Position numbers and translations under genes: made by a program. A DNA stretch of 48,221 nt from Leishmania donovani. Taxonomy: Eukaryota > Euglenozoa > Kinetoplastea > Trypanosomatida > Trypanosomatidae. Below the pieces are notes generated by a model. It searched no databases. It was not told the DNA's origin and was given only the letters and a program-made list of their open reading frames with translations. The stretch lies in NCBI RefSeq assembly GCF_000227135.1, contig NC_018249.1, positions 468,222 through 516,442 of the forward strand, given 5' to 3'. Positions 7,180 through 17,224 of the stretch are shown one piece after another. Within the stretch, counting starts at the first letter, position 1. Every line of letters starts with the position of its first letter.

Positions 7180-10092
7180 TCACTTTCTGTAAACCTTCTT
7201 GGTGTGCTCGTTCGTGACAACGCGGAACTGCCCCGGATGCGCCTCAACAAGCCGCAAGAGGCCGCCAAAGTATTCGTTCGCCGCCCGCTGCACGCTCATC
7301 GACGCCCACAGCAGCAGCTGCGGCGCCTCGACCCCCGACTCGGGGATGAGCATGCGCACCGCCTGCACGACCTCCTCGCGCGTCATGTGGTCCTCGTCGG
7401 CAAGCTCGTCCTCCAGCATCTGAATTGCGTCCTTTTCCGCGCTGCAGCGGCTGCCTTCAAGTGCGGGAGCGTCGTCGCCGGTGCCGCGGCCGTCCCTCGC
7501 CGCGCCAGCGGCGCCGTGGGCCGCCCTGCGAACCGGCTGCTTCACCTTGCGAATCGAGTACACCCCTGGCGACGTCTCCGTGCACGCAAACATCTTTGGG
7601 AACAGCTGCACAATCGTCACTAGGCGCGGCGGTAGGACAGCCCGCATTGCCGGGCTGGAGCAGTCCACGAGGTACGCAGCCGTGCACGCCTCATCCTCGG
7701 GCATGACATAGTGGAAGACCAGCGCCAGTTCCTTCGGGCTGTGGTACGGGTTCTCCTCATGAATGGGGGAAATAGTTGTCACGTCATCGACGGCCGGCTC
7801 TGCCTCTCGCTGTGCCAGCGGATTCGACGGGTCGGCGCGGCACACAAAGTGCCGACCCACACGAAAGACCGCCGGGTGGCGACTCAGGACCACCTGCATC
7901 CCAGCATACCCACCCACAACCTCCTGCTCCGTCGGTGAGAGCCGCACGTAGATGTACTCTGGTCGATCCCACGCGGCGCATACGGAGTTGCAGAGAATCA
8001 GGATGGCGCGGACGTCCTCCGGGTACCTCTCCAGGTCCGCCACAAAGTCGCTAATCCAGCGCGCGCTGTCGGCACCGGCGCGACGCCGGACCAGCGGTAT
8101 GTCACTGTAGCGTGACGTGAGCACCTCGAAGTCCTGCGGGAAGCGCCGCACAAAGGCCATGAGCATCGGCTCCGTAAGGTTCTTCTTCACGTAGCGCTGC
8201 ATGGTGAGCGAGAGCGGGGCAAAGTACGTCGGACACACCCGGTACACGAACTTGGTGACGCTGCGGTCGAAGGCTCTCTCCGTCGGCCGCAAGGGGGCGC
8301 CGTCGACGCCGAGCGGCACGAGACTGTTCGCCTCCCCAGTCGCCAGCTGCAGCTCCAGCACCTCCCACGCCTCTTCCTTCGTCATGCCGTGCACCTCGGG
8401 GTGGAGGACGATGCTGCGCCGCAGCTCCACCGTTCCGTTCATGTCCCGCACTTCAAAGTAGAACGGCTGCCGGCGGAACCACACTAACGTCGACGACGTG
8501 CGTATGTGCCTCTTCTTCACCTCGGGCGGGAGGTTGAGATTGCCGATGGAGCCCCAGTTCACGGGGACGTATTTGAGGATCTCGTACACGTCCGCCTTGG
8601 TCGGCACCACGCTTTCCGACCCCCAGCCGCCGTAGTTGTTCGCGCGCGTGGCGACCGTCATGCGCGGTTGCACGTAGCGAAAGCGTGGCGGTGACGCGTC
8701 TGTTGAGTAGCGCAGCGCGACGAACGTGACTGGGTTGCGGGTCGTTCCCCGCACCACCCATATCGGCCTCGATGACATGGCCGGGTACCCGTTCGGTGCC
8801 TGCGCGCTCGCGCTCGCCGTGTTACCCACGGTGACGACGACCCCGATGTTGTCGACGATGGACTCAAGAGTGCTCATCCGGAGCCGCTTCAGGATGTACC
8901 TTGCAGTCGGAGTCAGGAGATTTGGCGCCACCTCTACCTCTGTGTCCTCGCCACTCGCGCTCGTCGTAGCAGCGGCTTCGCAGAGGATCGCGTTGTACAC
9001 GGTGGTGAGATGAGTGTATCGAGGCAGGTTTGGGGCGGGGTCAGAGGTCGCCGAAGCGGCGCGCTCGCGGCGCTGCTGCATGGCGGCGTCCCAATTTCGA
9101 AGGGCTCGCAGGAGAGCTTCCCTGATGATCGCCTCTCGTTCCGCGGTGCAGAGCGCAGCGGCGGCGTCTTTTCCGTCGTGCGGCTCGTCCGGCGTAAAGG
9201 GCGGTTCGGTTACCGTTGAAGCAGCACCGGCCACGCTACAGCCTGAAGGTGTCGAATGGGTCAGCTGCGAGCACGGCCTCTTCATCTCTGGCACGCTGCC
9301 CGCGCCCCCTCCTGCCTGGAGCAGCCATGCCGCAGGGACGGTCGTGCGGACGTGCACAAGACCGTTGTAAAGTGCAGGGTGAGCAGCTTCGCTCTGGCTG
9401 ACGCGCCCCGCACCAGTCGGGTACGCGCGCAGCGACTCCAGCCGGATCACCTCGCCGCCCTCGTTCACGAGTTGTAGCAGCTTGGACTGCGTAATCCACT
9501 CCAGAGCATCCAGATTTCGCCGAAACATGTCGTCGCGGGTGAGGGGCGACATCTTCTTCACAAAATCCTTCATGGGCATGTACAGCCACGACGTACTCGT
9601 GGCTGACGTCCCAGCCGCCGCTGTCGACTCAGTGCAATGACCGACCTCATGCCTGGCCACGGTGAGCGCGGCGAGCCGCTCTGCCACTGGGTAGTCGAAA
9701 AATACCTTCTCAAACTCCTCTGCGCTTGTGGCAGACGGGCCGGCACTGTCGCCGTCAGGGGTGGTGGCGGTGGTGGCGCAGCATCGCTGCTGCGCGTGAA
9801 CGCAGGAGAAGGCGGTGCGGCTGACGCCGTCACGGTGTGGCCGCGCGCAGATGCACTGCAAGACTCGCAGCGGTGTGACGACCGTCGTGCTGCGGGGTGG
9901 TCGCCGAGAAGAATCACTGCTGTGTATGCTTGGATTCAGAAGGGGAGCCGCTGTCGTCACTGACGCGGGCGCCCCCGTCCAACGCTGACGGCGCTGCTGG
10001 CGCAATGGCACCGCAGCTGCGGCGCAGAACGAGGAGGCCGCGGCAGCCGCCTCGCGACAGGACGGCAGCGCCATCCATGCGTCTCGCCGCAT
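7180..10092 (-). CDS. conserved hypothetical protein, putative mitochondrial, with repeated HPxxFxV motifs (970 residues)
   Basis: ATG at 10090-10092; a second ATG six codons in gives MALPSCREAAAAASSFC, then an Arg-rich stretch, which resembles a mitochondrial presequence. The C-terminal half carries a recurring motif of hydrophobic residues, then H/F-P-x-x-F-x-V: near residues 541 (QPFYFEV), 648 (FPQDFEV), 738 (HPAVFRV), 830 (FPKMFAC) and 949 (HPGQFRV). Spacing is about 90-120 residues, suggesting an array of similar small folds. The motif faintly resembles elements of organellar RNA-binding repeats such as PORR, but I cannot assign a family. A role in mitochondrial RNA or ribosome biology is inference. 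It is the last gene of the minus-strand unit before the strand switch. Confidence 0.85.
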   Translation of the reverse strand: MRRDAWMALPSCREAAAAASSFCAAAAVPLRQQRRQRWTGAPASVTTAAPLLNPSIHSSDSSRRPPRSTTVVTPLRVLQCICARPHRDGVSRTAFSCVHAQQRCCATTATTPDGDSAGPSATSAEEFEKVFFDYPVAERLAALTVARHEVGHCTESTAAAGTSATSTSWLYMPMKDFVKKMSPLTRDDMFRRNLDALEWITQSKLLQLVNEGGEVIRLESLRAYPTGAGRVSQSEAAHPALYNGLVHVRTTVPAAWLLQAGGGAGSVPEMKRPCSQLTHSTPSGCSVAGAASTVTEPPFTPDEPHDGKDAAAALCTAEREAIIREALLRALRNWDAAMQQRRERAASATSDPAPNLPRYTHLTTVYNAILCEAAATTSASGEDTEVEVAPNLLTPTARYILKRLRMSTLESIVDNIGVVVTVGNTASASAQAPNGYPAMSSRPIWVVRGTTRNPVTFVALRYSTDASPPRFRYVQPRMTVATRANNYGGWGSESVVPTKADVYEILKYVPVNWGSIGNLNLPPEVKKRHIRTSSTLVWFRRQPFYFEVRDMNGTVELRRSIVLHPEVHGMTKEEAWEVLELQLATGEANSLVPLGVDGAPLRPTERAFDRSVTKFVYRVCPTYFAPLSLTMQRYVKKNLTEPMLMAFVRRFPQDFEVLTSRYSDIPLVRRRAGADSARWISDFVADLERYPEDVRAILILCNSVCAAWDRPEYIYVRLSPTEQEVVGGYAGMQVVLSRHPAVFRVGRHFVCRADPSNPLAQREAEPAVDDVTTISPIHEENPYHSPKELALVFHYVMPEDEACTAAYLVDCSSPAMRAVLPPRLVTIVQLFPKMFACTETSPGVYSIRKVKQPVRRAAHGAAGAARDGRGTGDDAPALEGSRCSAEKDAIQMLEDELADEDHMTREEVVQAVRMLIPESGVEAPQLLLWASMSVQRAANEYFGGLLRLVEAHPGQFRVVTNEHTKKVYRK

Positions 10093-11333
10093 ACGCTCGA
10101 AACACAGTGAGTTACCTCTCCGTCCACTCCCGTTCTTCTGAGTTAACGCCCTCTGTGACGCCGAATCAGGCCGTCGGTCAACAGGTGAGCGCGTGTGCGC
10201 CAGCAGAGGTGTGTGCTTGAATCGCTCTACCGTTGCTTACCCGCCTGCTTATCGGTGGTGAGGGGAGAGAGGGGGAGGGGGGGGACACAGAAGCGGCGAC
10301 TCAATTGTGGCGGCGGGCGTGGAGACATCGCCAGCGACTCTGCCTCTTCTCCGGATCGACGTGCAAAACAAAGAACGCGCGAGAACGAGAAGGGGACGCA
10401 GGCGGAAGAAGGAAGTGAAGAGGGAACAAGATGGAGAGAGGAGCCTTGCGGAGGCCGCCGGTGCGCGCTCGCGTGCGTGAAGACTGAAGTAAGCCTCGTG
10501 CCGAGCAAGTGGTGGTCATCGCCACTCTTATGCGCTTGCCCCGGGGCTGCGCCGCCGCAACGACAGCCACGACCTCCCCGCCGGGGGGTACGCACACGCA
10601 CGCGCACACAAGCATATCGCCATCATCTTTGCCCATCACCGCACATGAGACGCGAAAGAGTAGCAAGGATGCACGCGTGCACGCCCGCGGATGCGCAAGC
10701 GGGCACATGCGAGAGAAGATAACGGTTAAAGGGAGAGTGAGCTTGAATCTGTAAGTGTTTAGCATCTCAGCAAGGACACCGAGGAGTGTCGGGAAACGCA
10801 GTCGAGTGGCGAGAGAAGGACCGCACGCACCCGCCAGCACACACAAACGCCCATGAGAGAACGTGAAAGCACTCGAAGCGATCTGTAAGAGATTAAGGGG
10901 GGAGAGAGCGAGAGTGACGACGAGAAGGCGGCGCGACAGCGCGCGCACGACGGCACAGCGGTGGGGCGCACCCGCACAAGCACCCACCCGTGCGCATTCA
11001 AGGGGGAGAAGCACCAAGGAAGGACAAGAAGATCCGCATGGACATGTGGACTGCGTCTTCGTGTATGTCAGCACAAGAGCGAGACGGGAGGGAGACGAAA
11101 CCAGCGGGGGCTGGCTGCGATGGTGAAAGCGCGCAACCGACCATCCACGCCACCGCGCGCGCCTTCGCTGAACGAGAAGTCAACGCCACCACAACTGCGT
11201 GCACGAAAGGGATGGAAGCGAAACAGGCATGTGTGCACCTCGCTCGCTCATGAGATGCCCTTCGTCGTCGTCGACCCCTTGGCTGCTCACATCAGCCTTC
11301 CTCTCCCACCCCATCCCGAGCCCACGTGCAGCT
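10093..11333 (-). other. intergenic region between IF2 and the 970-residue gene
   Basis: No gene is seen in 1.24 kb. It should hold the IF2 3' UTR and the 5' UTR of the next gene. On the minus strand a polypyrimidine tract (complement of 10259-10283) followed by an AG at 10248-10249 is a candidate splice acceptor. Open frames here have low-complexity composition and no conserved look. Confidence 0.6.
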
Positions 11334-13868
11334 CTAATTGGTCACGGCCTTTAGCTTCTCATGCAGCTCTGTGCTGCCCACTGCCTCCACGACGGCCTTC
11401 CGCTCCGCCTCCTCCATGCGCGCCTGCATCTCGGCCGTCTCGCGCAGAATCTTCTCGCGCCTCTCCGCTGCCTCGTACTCCTCGTCGACGTCGCGGCTCT
11501 CCTCGTACTCCTCAACCTGCTCCAGCACGTCCCCAACGCGGAAGCTGAAGTCGTCGTGCAACACGACGCCACACTCCAGGCCCGTCTCTACGGTCGGTAC
11601 AAGTTCTTTGAAGCGGCGCAGCTCCTTCAGCTGGCCCTCGTACACAACCTCCCGCGCCCCGTCGTCAGCCGCGGCTGCGGCGTCGCCGCCGGACGGGCTC
11701 ATCTTGGTGCCGCTCGCTGCCGCTGCCAGCCTTGCCTTCAAGTCCTGCGGTCGCCGCAACACGCGAAAGGTAAGGTGGGCCGCGTCGAGCGTGCCCCTTG
11801 TGACCCTCATGCCACCGGCATTACCGGTTCGACCTGCCTGGGAGGCCTTGAAGGTCTGCAGGCACTCCGCTGTCGCCATGATGCGCGTCTTCTTCACCTT
11901 TGGCAGGGAGTCGACGAGCACCTGCTTCAGCTCATCGATGCCGTGGTACAACACGTTGAACCGCAACACCCGCACGTTGACTGGTACGTCTAGAGAGAAG
12001 GAGTCCTTGCAGTCGCCGAAGAGCAGGACGCAGCCGGGCTGGCCGGACGATCCCGTCAGGATCAGGTCCGAGTCCTTCAGCCCACCAACCTCGGTGATGC
12101 GGATGTCCAGAGAGACACCCTCGAGTCGCGGCAACTCGTAGATGGTCTTTAGCAACGCCTGCAGCATTCCGAACGTGGCGGCCTTACAGGAGAGGATGAA
12201 CGCCTGGGTGCTGTATGCGCGCACTATATTGTTGTCCGGCTTCCGGCCGTGAATGAGACCCTGTCGTTCTTGGTTGAGAATCTGCAAGTAGTTCTCACGG
12301 TTGCCCTCGACGGTGTACACTTCACGCATGAAGTAGCTGAACTTTTCGGCGTGCTTCTCGCTGCTCACCTGCATCATCACCGACCCTGGCTTCGGCGGCA
12401 CACGAAAGCCGTGCAGCACGACCGGTATCGACGGCCTCGCCTCGTCGAGCGTGGCGCCGTGGTCGTCCAGGATCCGCTTCACCGTACCGTAGACGGTGCC
12501 TGTGACAAAGACCTGCCCGGGCTTCACCGTGCCGCAGCGCACAACCGCCGCCACCTCGCTGACGCCCAAGTTGCGCGACTCCAGAACGTACAGCTCGGCG
12601 CGAGACGGGGTGGGCGTCGCCACCTCGCACAGTTCCGCCTGCAGATGCAGTGCCTCGAGCAGCTCAGGGATGCCGCGGCCATCTTTGGCGCAGATCTTGA
12701 CGAGCTGCACGTCGCCGCCCTTCTCCTCCAGCTCCACGCCATTTGCGACCAGCTGGTCCTTCACGTAGTCGCAGTCGGGCTGCCGGTCGATCTTTGTAAC
12801 GGCGACCACCATCGGCGTGCCTTTGCGCTGCGCCAGCTCGATGACCTCGCGCGTCTGCGGCTGCACCCCGTCCACGGCGGAGACGATGAGGACGATCAAG
12901 TCGTTTGTCGTGGCGCCGACCTCTCGCATCGCCGTGAAGGCGGCGTGGCCGGGTGTGTCGATGAAGGTGATGATGTGCCCGTCTGGCGTCTTCACCTGAA
13001 AGGCGCCAACATTCTGTGTGATGCCGCCCGCCTCTCCCGCCGCCACGTTCGTGTGGCGCAGGTGATCCAGCAGCGTCGTCTTGCCATGGTCGACATGGCC
13101 CATTATAGACACGATCGGCGGCCGTGGCAAGTATTCGATCTTCGACGCTGTGTGCTTGATGTCATATTCGCGGATCATCCCGGCACGGTGCAGGCCCGTT
13201 GCGACGCTCATTGGGTCGTGCAGGTTGGACGGTGTCGTGAAGTACTCGCGGAGGGGATGGTCCTCGAGCGCCTTGGCTTGGTCCGTCCCTGGCTTCTGCC
13301 GCGTCCGCTGCAGCGGCTGCCGCTTCATCTTCTCCCGCCGCCGCACAAACTTCGACGCGCGCGGGTCGTCGCTGCCGACCCAGAGCGGGCCAGACCGGGT
13401 CGGGATGTAGATGGCGTCTTTCGCGAACTCCACCCAGTCGAACACCTCGCCCAGCCCCATCTCGCGTCGATCCTTCTGGATGGTCGCCTTTACAAAGTGC
13501 GGCATCGTCTCTGGGTTCAGCCGACGCATGTTACCCTCCGACGAGAAGCGCGGGTCCACCTGGCCGTCCTGCCACTGCAGCGATGGTCGCACGCGGCTGC
13601 TCTGCGACTGGTAGCGGCGAGCCGTGCGCAGCGCAGACGCCACCATTGCTGCCGACGCCATGCTGCTACTGCGGCTACCACCGCCGCTGTTGCACGAAAG
13701 GCGGTACTCCGCGAATGAAGGCAGCCCTGATGGTGCGACCGAGATCAGCCGAGAGCGCGCCAGTCGCCCAGCAGTGTTGTCCTCAACGGCCGCAACGGCG
13801 GCCGGTAGGTGATACACGGTGACCACCCCGCTCGTGAACTGATGGTAAAGGGAGGAGCTACGCCACAT
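11334..13868 (-). CDS. mitochondrial translation initiation factor IF-2
   Basis: This GTPase delivers initiator tRNA to the mitochondrial small ribosomal subunit. G-domain motifs are clear, numbered from the ATG at 13866-13868: G1 GHVDHGKT (257-264), G2 GGIT (281-284), G3 DTPGH (304-308), G4 TKID (358-361) and a G5-like CAKDG near 393. Domain II and the C-terminal IF2 domains follow. The length of 844 residues fits an organellar IF2 with a reduced N-terminal region. Translation may instead start at residue 70 (ATG at 13659-13661, MASAAMVASALRTARRYQ), which looks like a proper mitochondrial presequence. The G4 Asn is Thr, a tolerated variant. The C-terminus ends in a charged coiled-coil extension (EEYEAAERREKIL...). 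Confidence 0.95.
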   Translation of the reverse strand: MWRSSSLYHQFTSGVVTVYHLPAAVAAVEDNTAGRLARSRLISVAPSGLPSFAEYRLSCNSGGGSRSSSMASAAMVASALRTARRYQSQSSRVRPSLQWQDGQVDPRFSSEGNMRRLNPETMPHFVKATIQKDRREMGLGEVFDWVEFAKDAIYIPTRSGPLWVGSDDPRASKFVRRREKMKRQPLQRTRQKPGTDQAKALEDHPLREYFTTPSNLHDPMSVATGLHRAGMIREYDIKHTASKIEYLPRPPIVSIMGHVDHGKTTLLDHLRHTNVAAGEAGGITQNVGAFQVKTPDGHIITFIDTPGHAAFTAMREVGATTNDLIVLIVSAVDGVQPQTREVIELAQRKGTPMVVAVTKIDRQPDCDYVKDQLVANGVELEEKGGDVQLVKICAKDGRGIPELLEALHLQAELCEVATPTPSRAELYVLESRNLGVSEVAAVVRCGTVKPGQVFVTGTVYGTVKRILDDHGATLDEARPSIPVVLHGFRVPPKPGSVMMQVSSEKHAEKFSYFMREVYTVEGNRENYLQILNQERQGLIHGRKPDNNIVRAYSTQAFILSCKAATFGMLQALLKTIYELPRLEGVSLDIRITEVGGLKDSDLILTGSSGQPGCVLLFGDCKDSFSLDVPVNVRVLRFNVLYHGIDELKQVLVDSLPKVKKTRIMATAECLQTFKASQAGRTGNAGGMRVTRGTLDAAHLTFRVLRRPQDLKARLAAAASGTKMSPSGGDAAAAADDGAREVVYEGQLKELRRFKELVPTVETGLECGVVLHDDFSFRVGDVLEQVEEYEESRDVDEEYEAAERREKILRETAEMQARMEEAERKAVVEAVGSTELHEKLKAVTN

Positions 13869-15176
13869 TCTGACGCGACCGGTGGAAGGAGATTTGGAGA
13901 GAGGGCGGGTGCCAGACGGCGCCGGCAGTTTGAACTACGCAGCAGCGTCGAGGTCACTTCCCGTCTCTCTCTGTGATGAATGTGTGTGTGTGTGTGTGTG
14001 TGATGGGTGGGTGAAGGACCCTACGTGGTCGTCAACGGAGATGTGCTCTGTGAAAAAAAGGCGAGGTGTGGCTGTGTATGTGAACGAGGGTCGGAGGCGC
14101 GGAAACCACAAGAAACGAAACAGCCGATGATACCCCTCCTCCCCACGACGCACGGCCGTGGAGAACGCGATGAAGCGCCTCTACACAGCGGGCAGTCGCA
14201 CACACACACACACGGAGAGAGCGGAGAGGGAGGGAGGAAGGGAGGGGCTCACACACACACAAACGGCGAAGCCGGAAGGCAGTGTATGGACGAAGCACCT
14301 GAGCTGTCGAGTAGGTACAGAGAAAGACAGACACACAGAGGGCGGAGGGAAGGGGGAGGCACGCGCGTGCTGCTGCTGCTTATACCGCCTTTGTTTTCTG
14401 GCTTCTCTTATTCGCTTTACGTTTCGTTGTTTGATGTGCGTGTGTGCTTGTGCGGCTCCCGGCATGTGCCACCGTGATAATGGTGGTGGTAGTGGTGGTA
14501 CGTGCGAAGAGCAGCACCGACGAACGTGTACGGATGTCAAGAGGGCAAGAAAAGGGAAGCGATGGAGGGGATAGGAAGAGCGTTGCATAAGATCTCCGCT
14601 GGAGAGGTACACGTCATAGGAGGCCGAAGAGCTGGGTGCGCCGAACACGTGGGCGTAAGGCACCCTTGTCAGCCGCGCCACGACACAAACGCCGACATGC
14701 ATCGAAGCACGCGATCGGTCGTACAGGTTTTAAAAAAAAAATGCCAACGCGACGTTCAAGTACGTCTGTCTACACGTATCTGTGTGTCTCTCTATCAGCC
14801 ACTCCTCCGCCAAAGCCTTCGCACCTTTAGGCTTCCACTGACTTGGGTGCACGCAGAGTCTTCTTGTCAACGACACCTCCGTATATGTACGCGTGTGTAC
14901 CCGTCCGTCGGCAGCGATATGTGAGGCGAAAAAGGTGGATGCGGCAGAACGGCACGTGAGGTGAGAACCTCATGGAGAAGAGGTCTATATTCGCGTGCCG
15001 GAGAGAGCGCGTGCGTCGGAAGCGCCACCGGCGATCACGGACCGATGCCACAATATGGACACTCACACCGGCCCTCTCCCCTCATCCCTCTGGATGACCT
15101 CCTCTCCGTATCCGCAAGCTGCATTCGCTTAATTAATCCGCTTAGCTTCTCGTCAATACGCAGTCTATTCTCTCTA
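13869..15176 (-). other. intergenic region downstream of the 452-residue WD40 gene
   Basis: No gene is seen. It holds a TG microsatellite at 13979-14001, CA repeats near 14199-14213 and 14251-14261, and A9 near 14732. On the minus strand it is the distal 3' UTR/spacer after the WD40 gene and the 5' UTR region of IF2, where a pyrimidine tract (complement of about 13886-13912) lies close to the IF2 start. Confidence 0.6.
13979..14001. repeat. TG dinucleotide microsatellite
   Basis: About eleven uninterrupted TG units lie upstream of the IF2 gene in the spacer. Confidence 0.9.
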
Positions 15177-15810
15177 CAAGCCCCCCTCTCTGCCACACAA
15201 CATGTCCGCAGCTCCACTCCACCACTCTCCGCCCCCTCTCCCCTCCCCCGGCGATGGCCCCGTCACAGGCACCGTCGCGTGGTGCGAAGCGGCCGCACAC
15301 GCGCGCACGCGGCAGCAAATGCGCCGACGCAGTCGGCTCCGCATGCGCTCGGCCCCTCAACCCCCACCCGCCCCCCTCACCGCTTCGCACGTCGCCCCAC
15401 AGTCGCTCCCCCATTGGGCTGGCCACCACCTGGCGCATCTCTCGCCGTGGCCCAGACTCCCCACCGGGAGGCAGTCATGGCCGAGGGGNNNNNNNNNNNN
15501 NNNNNNNNNNNNNNNNNNNNNGCCCCTCATATGGGCCGTGCAAGCGTGCTCACGGTCGCAGGTATCGCCCACGCAACACCGTCCACGACGTCGCCGCCGA
15601 CATCAGCAGTGATTCATCGCATCCACCTCCCCCACGACACGGGTGCCTGGCCCTGTCCCCACCACACGCCGGCCGGCAGTGGCAGGGATAAGGGGGGCTG
15701 CGTGGCCTCCGCACACAGAGTGGAAGGGGTGCTGGACCCCGTGGTGCCGCGCGCTGAGGCGTGCGTCCGGCCGTCTTCAGGGAGGGTGCAGTAAAACACG
15801 AATCAAACGG
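15177..15810 (-). mobile_element. SIDER2-like retroposon, copy A (in the WD40 gene 3' UTR)
   Basis: This is a 631-bp element (634 here because 33 N replace 30 known bases) present almost identically at 28217-28847 and 38338-38976 and partly at 27647-28005. Read on the minus strand, its right end carries a segment like the trypanosomatid 79-bp retroposon signature (near 15730-15790; GGCCGG..C...CCTCA.CG...CCA.GGGTC.AG.AC.CC), which sets the orientation as sense to the surrounding genes. It begins about 55 bp after the WD40 stop codon, so it lies in that 3' UTR. SIDER2 elements in Leishmania 3' UTRs are known to promote mRNA decay. No open reading frame is credible in it and the A-tail is degenerate or absent. 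Confidence 0.75.
15489..15521. other. assembly gap (33 N) inside SIDER2 copy A
   Basis: The intact copy at 28217-28847 has 30 bp at the equivalent place, so the gap size estimate is close and nothing novel is likely hidden here. Confidence 0.95.
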
Positions 15811-15865
15811 GAGGGCGCATGCGTGGATGTGTGCGCATGTGCGCCTGCGATGCGGCTGCGCGGTA

Positions 15866-17224
15866 TCACGGCGAGCCACCAATCCGCTCCGTCGCAAACG
15901 GCAGGCGCCACACACGAAGTTCTCCGCGGTCAGTGCCGGTGGCGAGCAAGTCGCGCGAGGGCGACACCGCCGATGACATGACGAGACCGTCGTGCAGCTT
16001 TACCTGCCGTATGGGGTCCGTTGTGGCAAGGTCCCACTCGATGGCCGTGCTGTCGTCCGATACGGTCAGCAGCTTGCCCTCGCTCGTGAATTCAAGTCCG
16101 CGCACGTAGTCCTGATGACCCACAAACGCGCGGGCTCCGGTGCCGAACTCGCCGATGCGCAGCGCAAAGTCGACACCAAAGACGCACTCAGAGCACGCGG
16201 CGAGCAGCCAGCAGCCGGTCCCAGCAGCCTCAGAGATGTCCGTAGCCCTTCGCGGCTGTCGTGCCCCTGCGCTGCTACCAGTGTCGCTCCCCGCCTCGGC
16301 GTCCTCGACAACGTTTCCACCGTGTACTTGCTGATATGCGCGAGGAAAGCCTGTGGAGGCCGAAGCCGCGTCTGCGCATTCCTCTGCGTCACCAGCAGCG
16401 CCATCCAGGCTTCTGCTGCTGCCGCTCTCCGGGCCCTCGCCAGCTGCCCGGCTCTCCACCGGCGCCATGAGCCCACTGGGCACCACCACGACGTGGTTCA
16501 CGGGGTTCTCAAACTCGTCAAGAGTGGCGAGCAGGCGGTCTTCCATCAACCCTACTGACGTGTTGGTCATCTGCTGCGCGTGCCGTAACGACCACGACCG
16601 CAGTGCGCAATCCTCCGAGGCGGTGATGAGGATCGATATAGAGTTTGGTGCGAGCACGATATCATTCACAGTGCTCGTCGACACACGAAACTTGTCCACA
16701 AGCGCGCCCACCTGCGGGACAGGAGCAGTGTCAGCGACAGTAACGCTCTCGGAGCCGCTGTTGGACAGTGAGAGTGCGTGGATGTACACGTGGCCGTCAT
16801 CGCAGGCGCTCACTACCCTCCAGCCGCCGCCGCTGCTGCTGCCACCAGTGCCTCTGCAGCCGTCCGACGTGACTGGCAGCCACAGCATCTTGTTCACGCC
16901 TTCCTGAAAGCCGGATACCGTGCCTACGACTCGATCTGGACGGCGCAGATCCCAGCAGCCGATGCTTCGATCATCGGACGCCGTCAGCAACGTGTACGCA
17001 TTGGATGGGTGAAAAAGTGCATGGTTCACAGGGCCGACGTGGTGACCGGTGAGGTGCGCGGCCCGCTGCGACGCCCCGGGGCCGGCTCGCAGGTCCCACA
17101 GCGCCGTCGTGTCATCGCCAGAGGTGGAGCAGAGCAGACCTCCCTCGCCAGTCGTGACGACGTGGGGCGAAAACACAAGAGAGGTCACCACCTCTGTGTG
17201 TGCATTGCTAATCTGGGTAAACAT
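15866..17224 (-). CDS. WD40-repeat protein (452 residues)
   Basis: ATG at 17222-17224. The protein is a chain of WD40 units from the N-terminus: HTEVVTSLVFSP...TALWDLR, then GHHVGPVNHALFHP...IGCWDLR, later TVNDIVLAPNSISILITAS...LRSWSLR, and at the end HQDYVRGLEF...AIEWDL and VMSSAVSPSRDLLATGTD...RVWRL. A low-complexity, Ser/Ala/Glu-rich insert separates the early from the late blades. A single beta-propeller scaffold is expected; no specific complex is recognised. The last 14 codons (ending FATERIGGSP) and the adjacent 3' UTR with its SIDER2 are duplicated near 38977-39074. Confidence 0.88.
   Translation of the reverse strand: MFTQISNAHTEVVTSLVFSPHVVTTGEGGLLCSTSGDDTTALWDLRAGPGASQRAAHLTGHHVGPVNHALFHPSNAYTLLTASDDRSIGCWDLRRPDRVVGTVSGFQEGVNKMLWLPVTSDGCRGTGGSSSGGGWRVVSACDDGHVYIHALSLSNSGSESVTVADTAPVPQVGALVDKFRVSTSTVNDIVLAPNSISILITASEDCALRSWSLRHAQQMTNTSVGLMEDRLLATLDEFENPVNHVVVVPSGLMAPVESRAAGEGPESGSSRSLDGAAGDAEECADAASASTGFPRAYQQVHGGNVVEDAEAGSDTGSSAGARQPRRATDISEAAGTGCWLLAACSECVFGVDFALRIGEFGTGARAFVGHQDYVRGLEFTSEGKLLTVSDDSTAIEWDLATTDPIRQVKLHDGLVMSSAVSPSRDLLATGTDRGELRVWRLPFATERIGGSP

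Noticed and set aside
15181..15794. Open frames inside the SIDER2 copies as proteins
   Set aside because: They occur in several frames on both strands because the element is GC-rich; SIDERs are non-coding.
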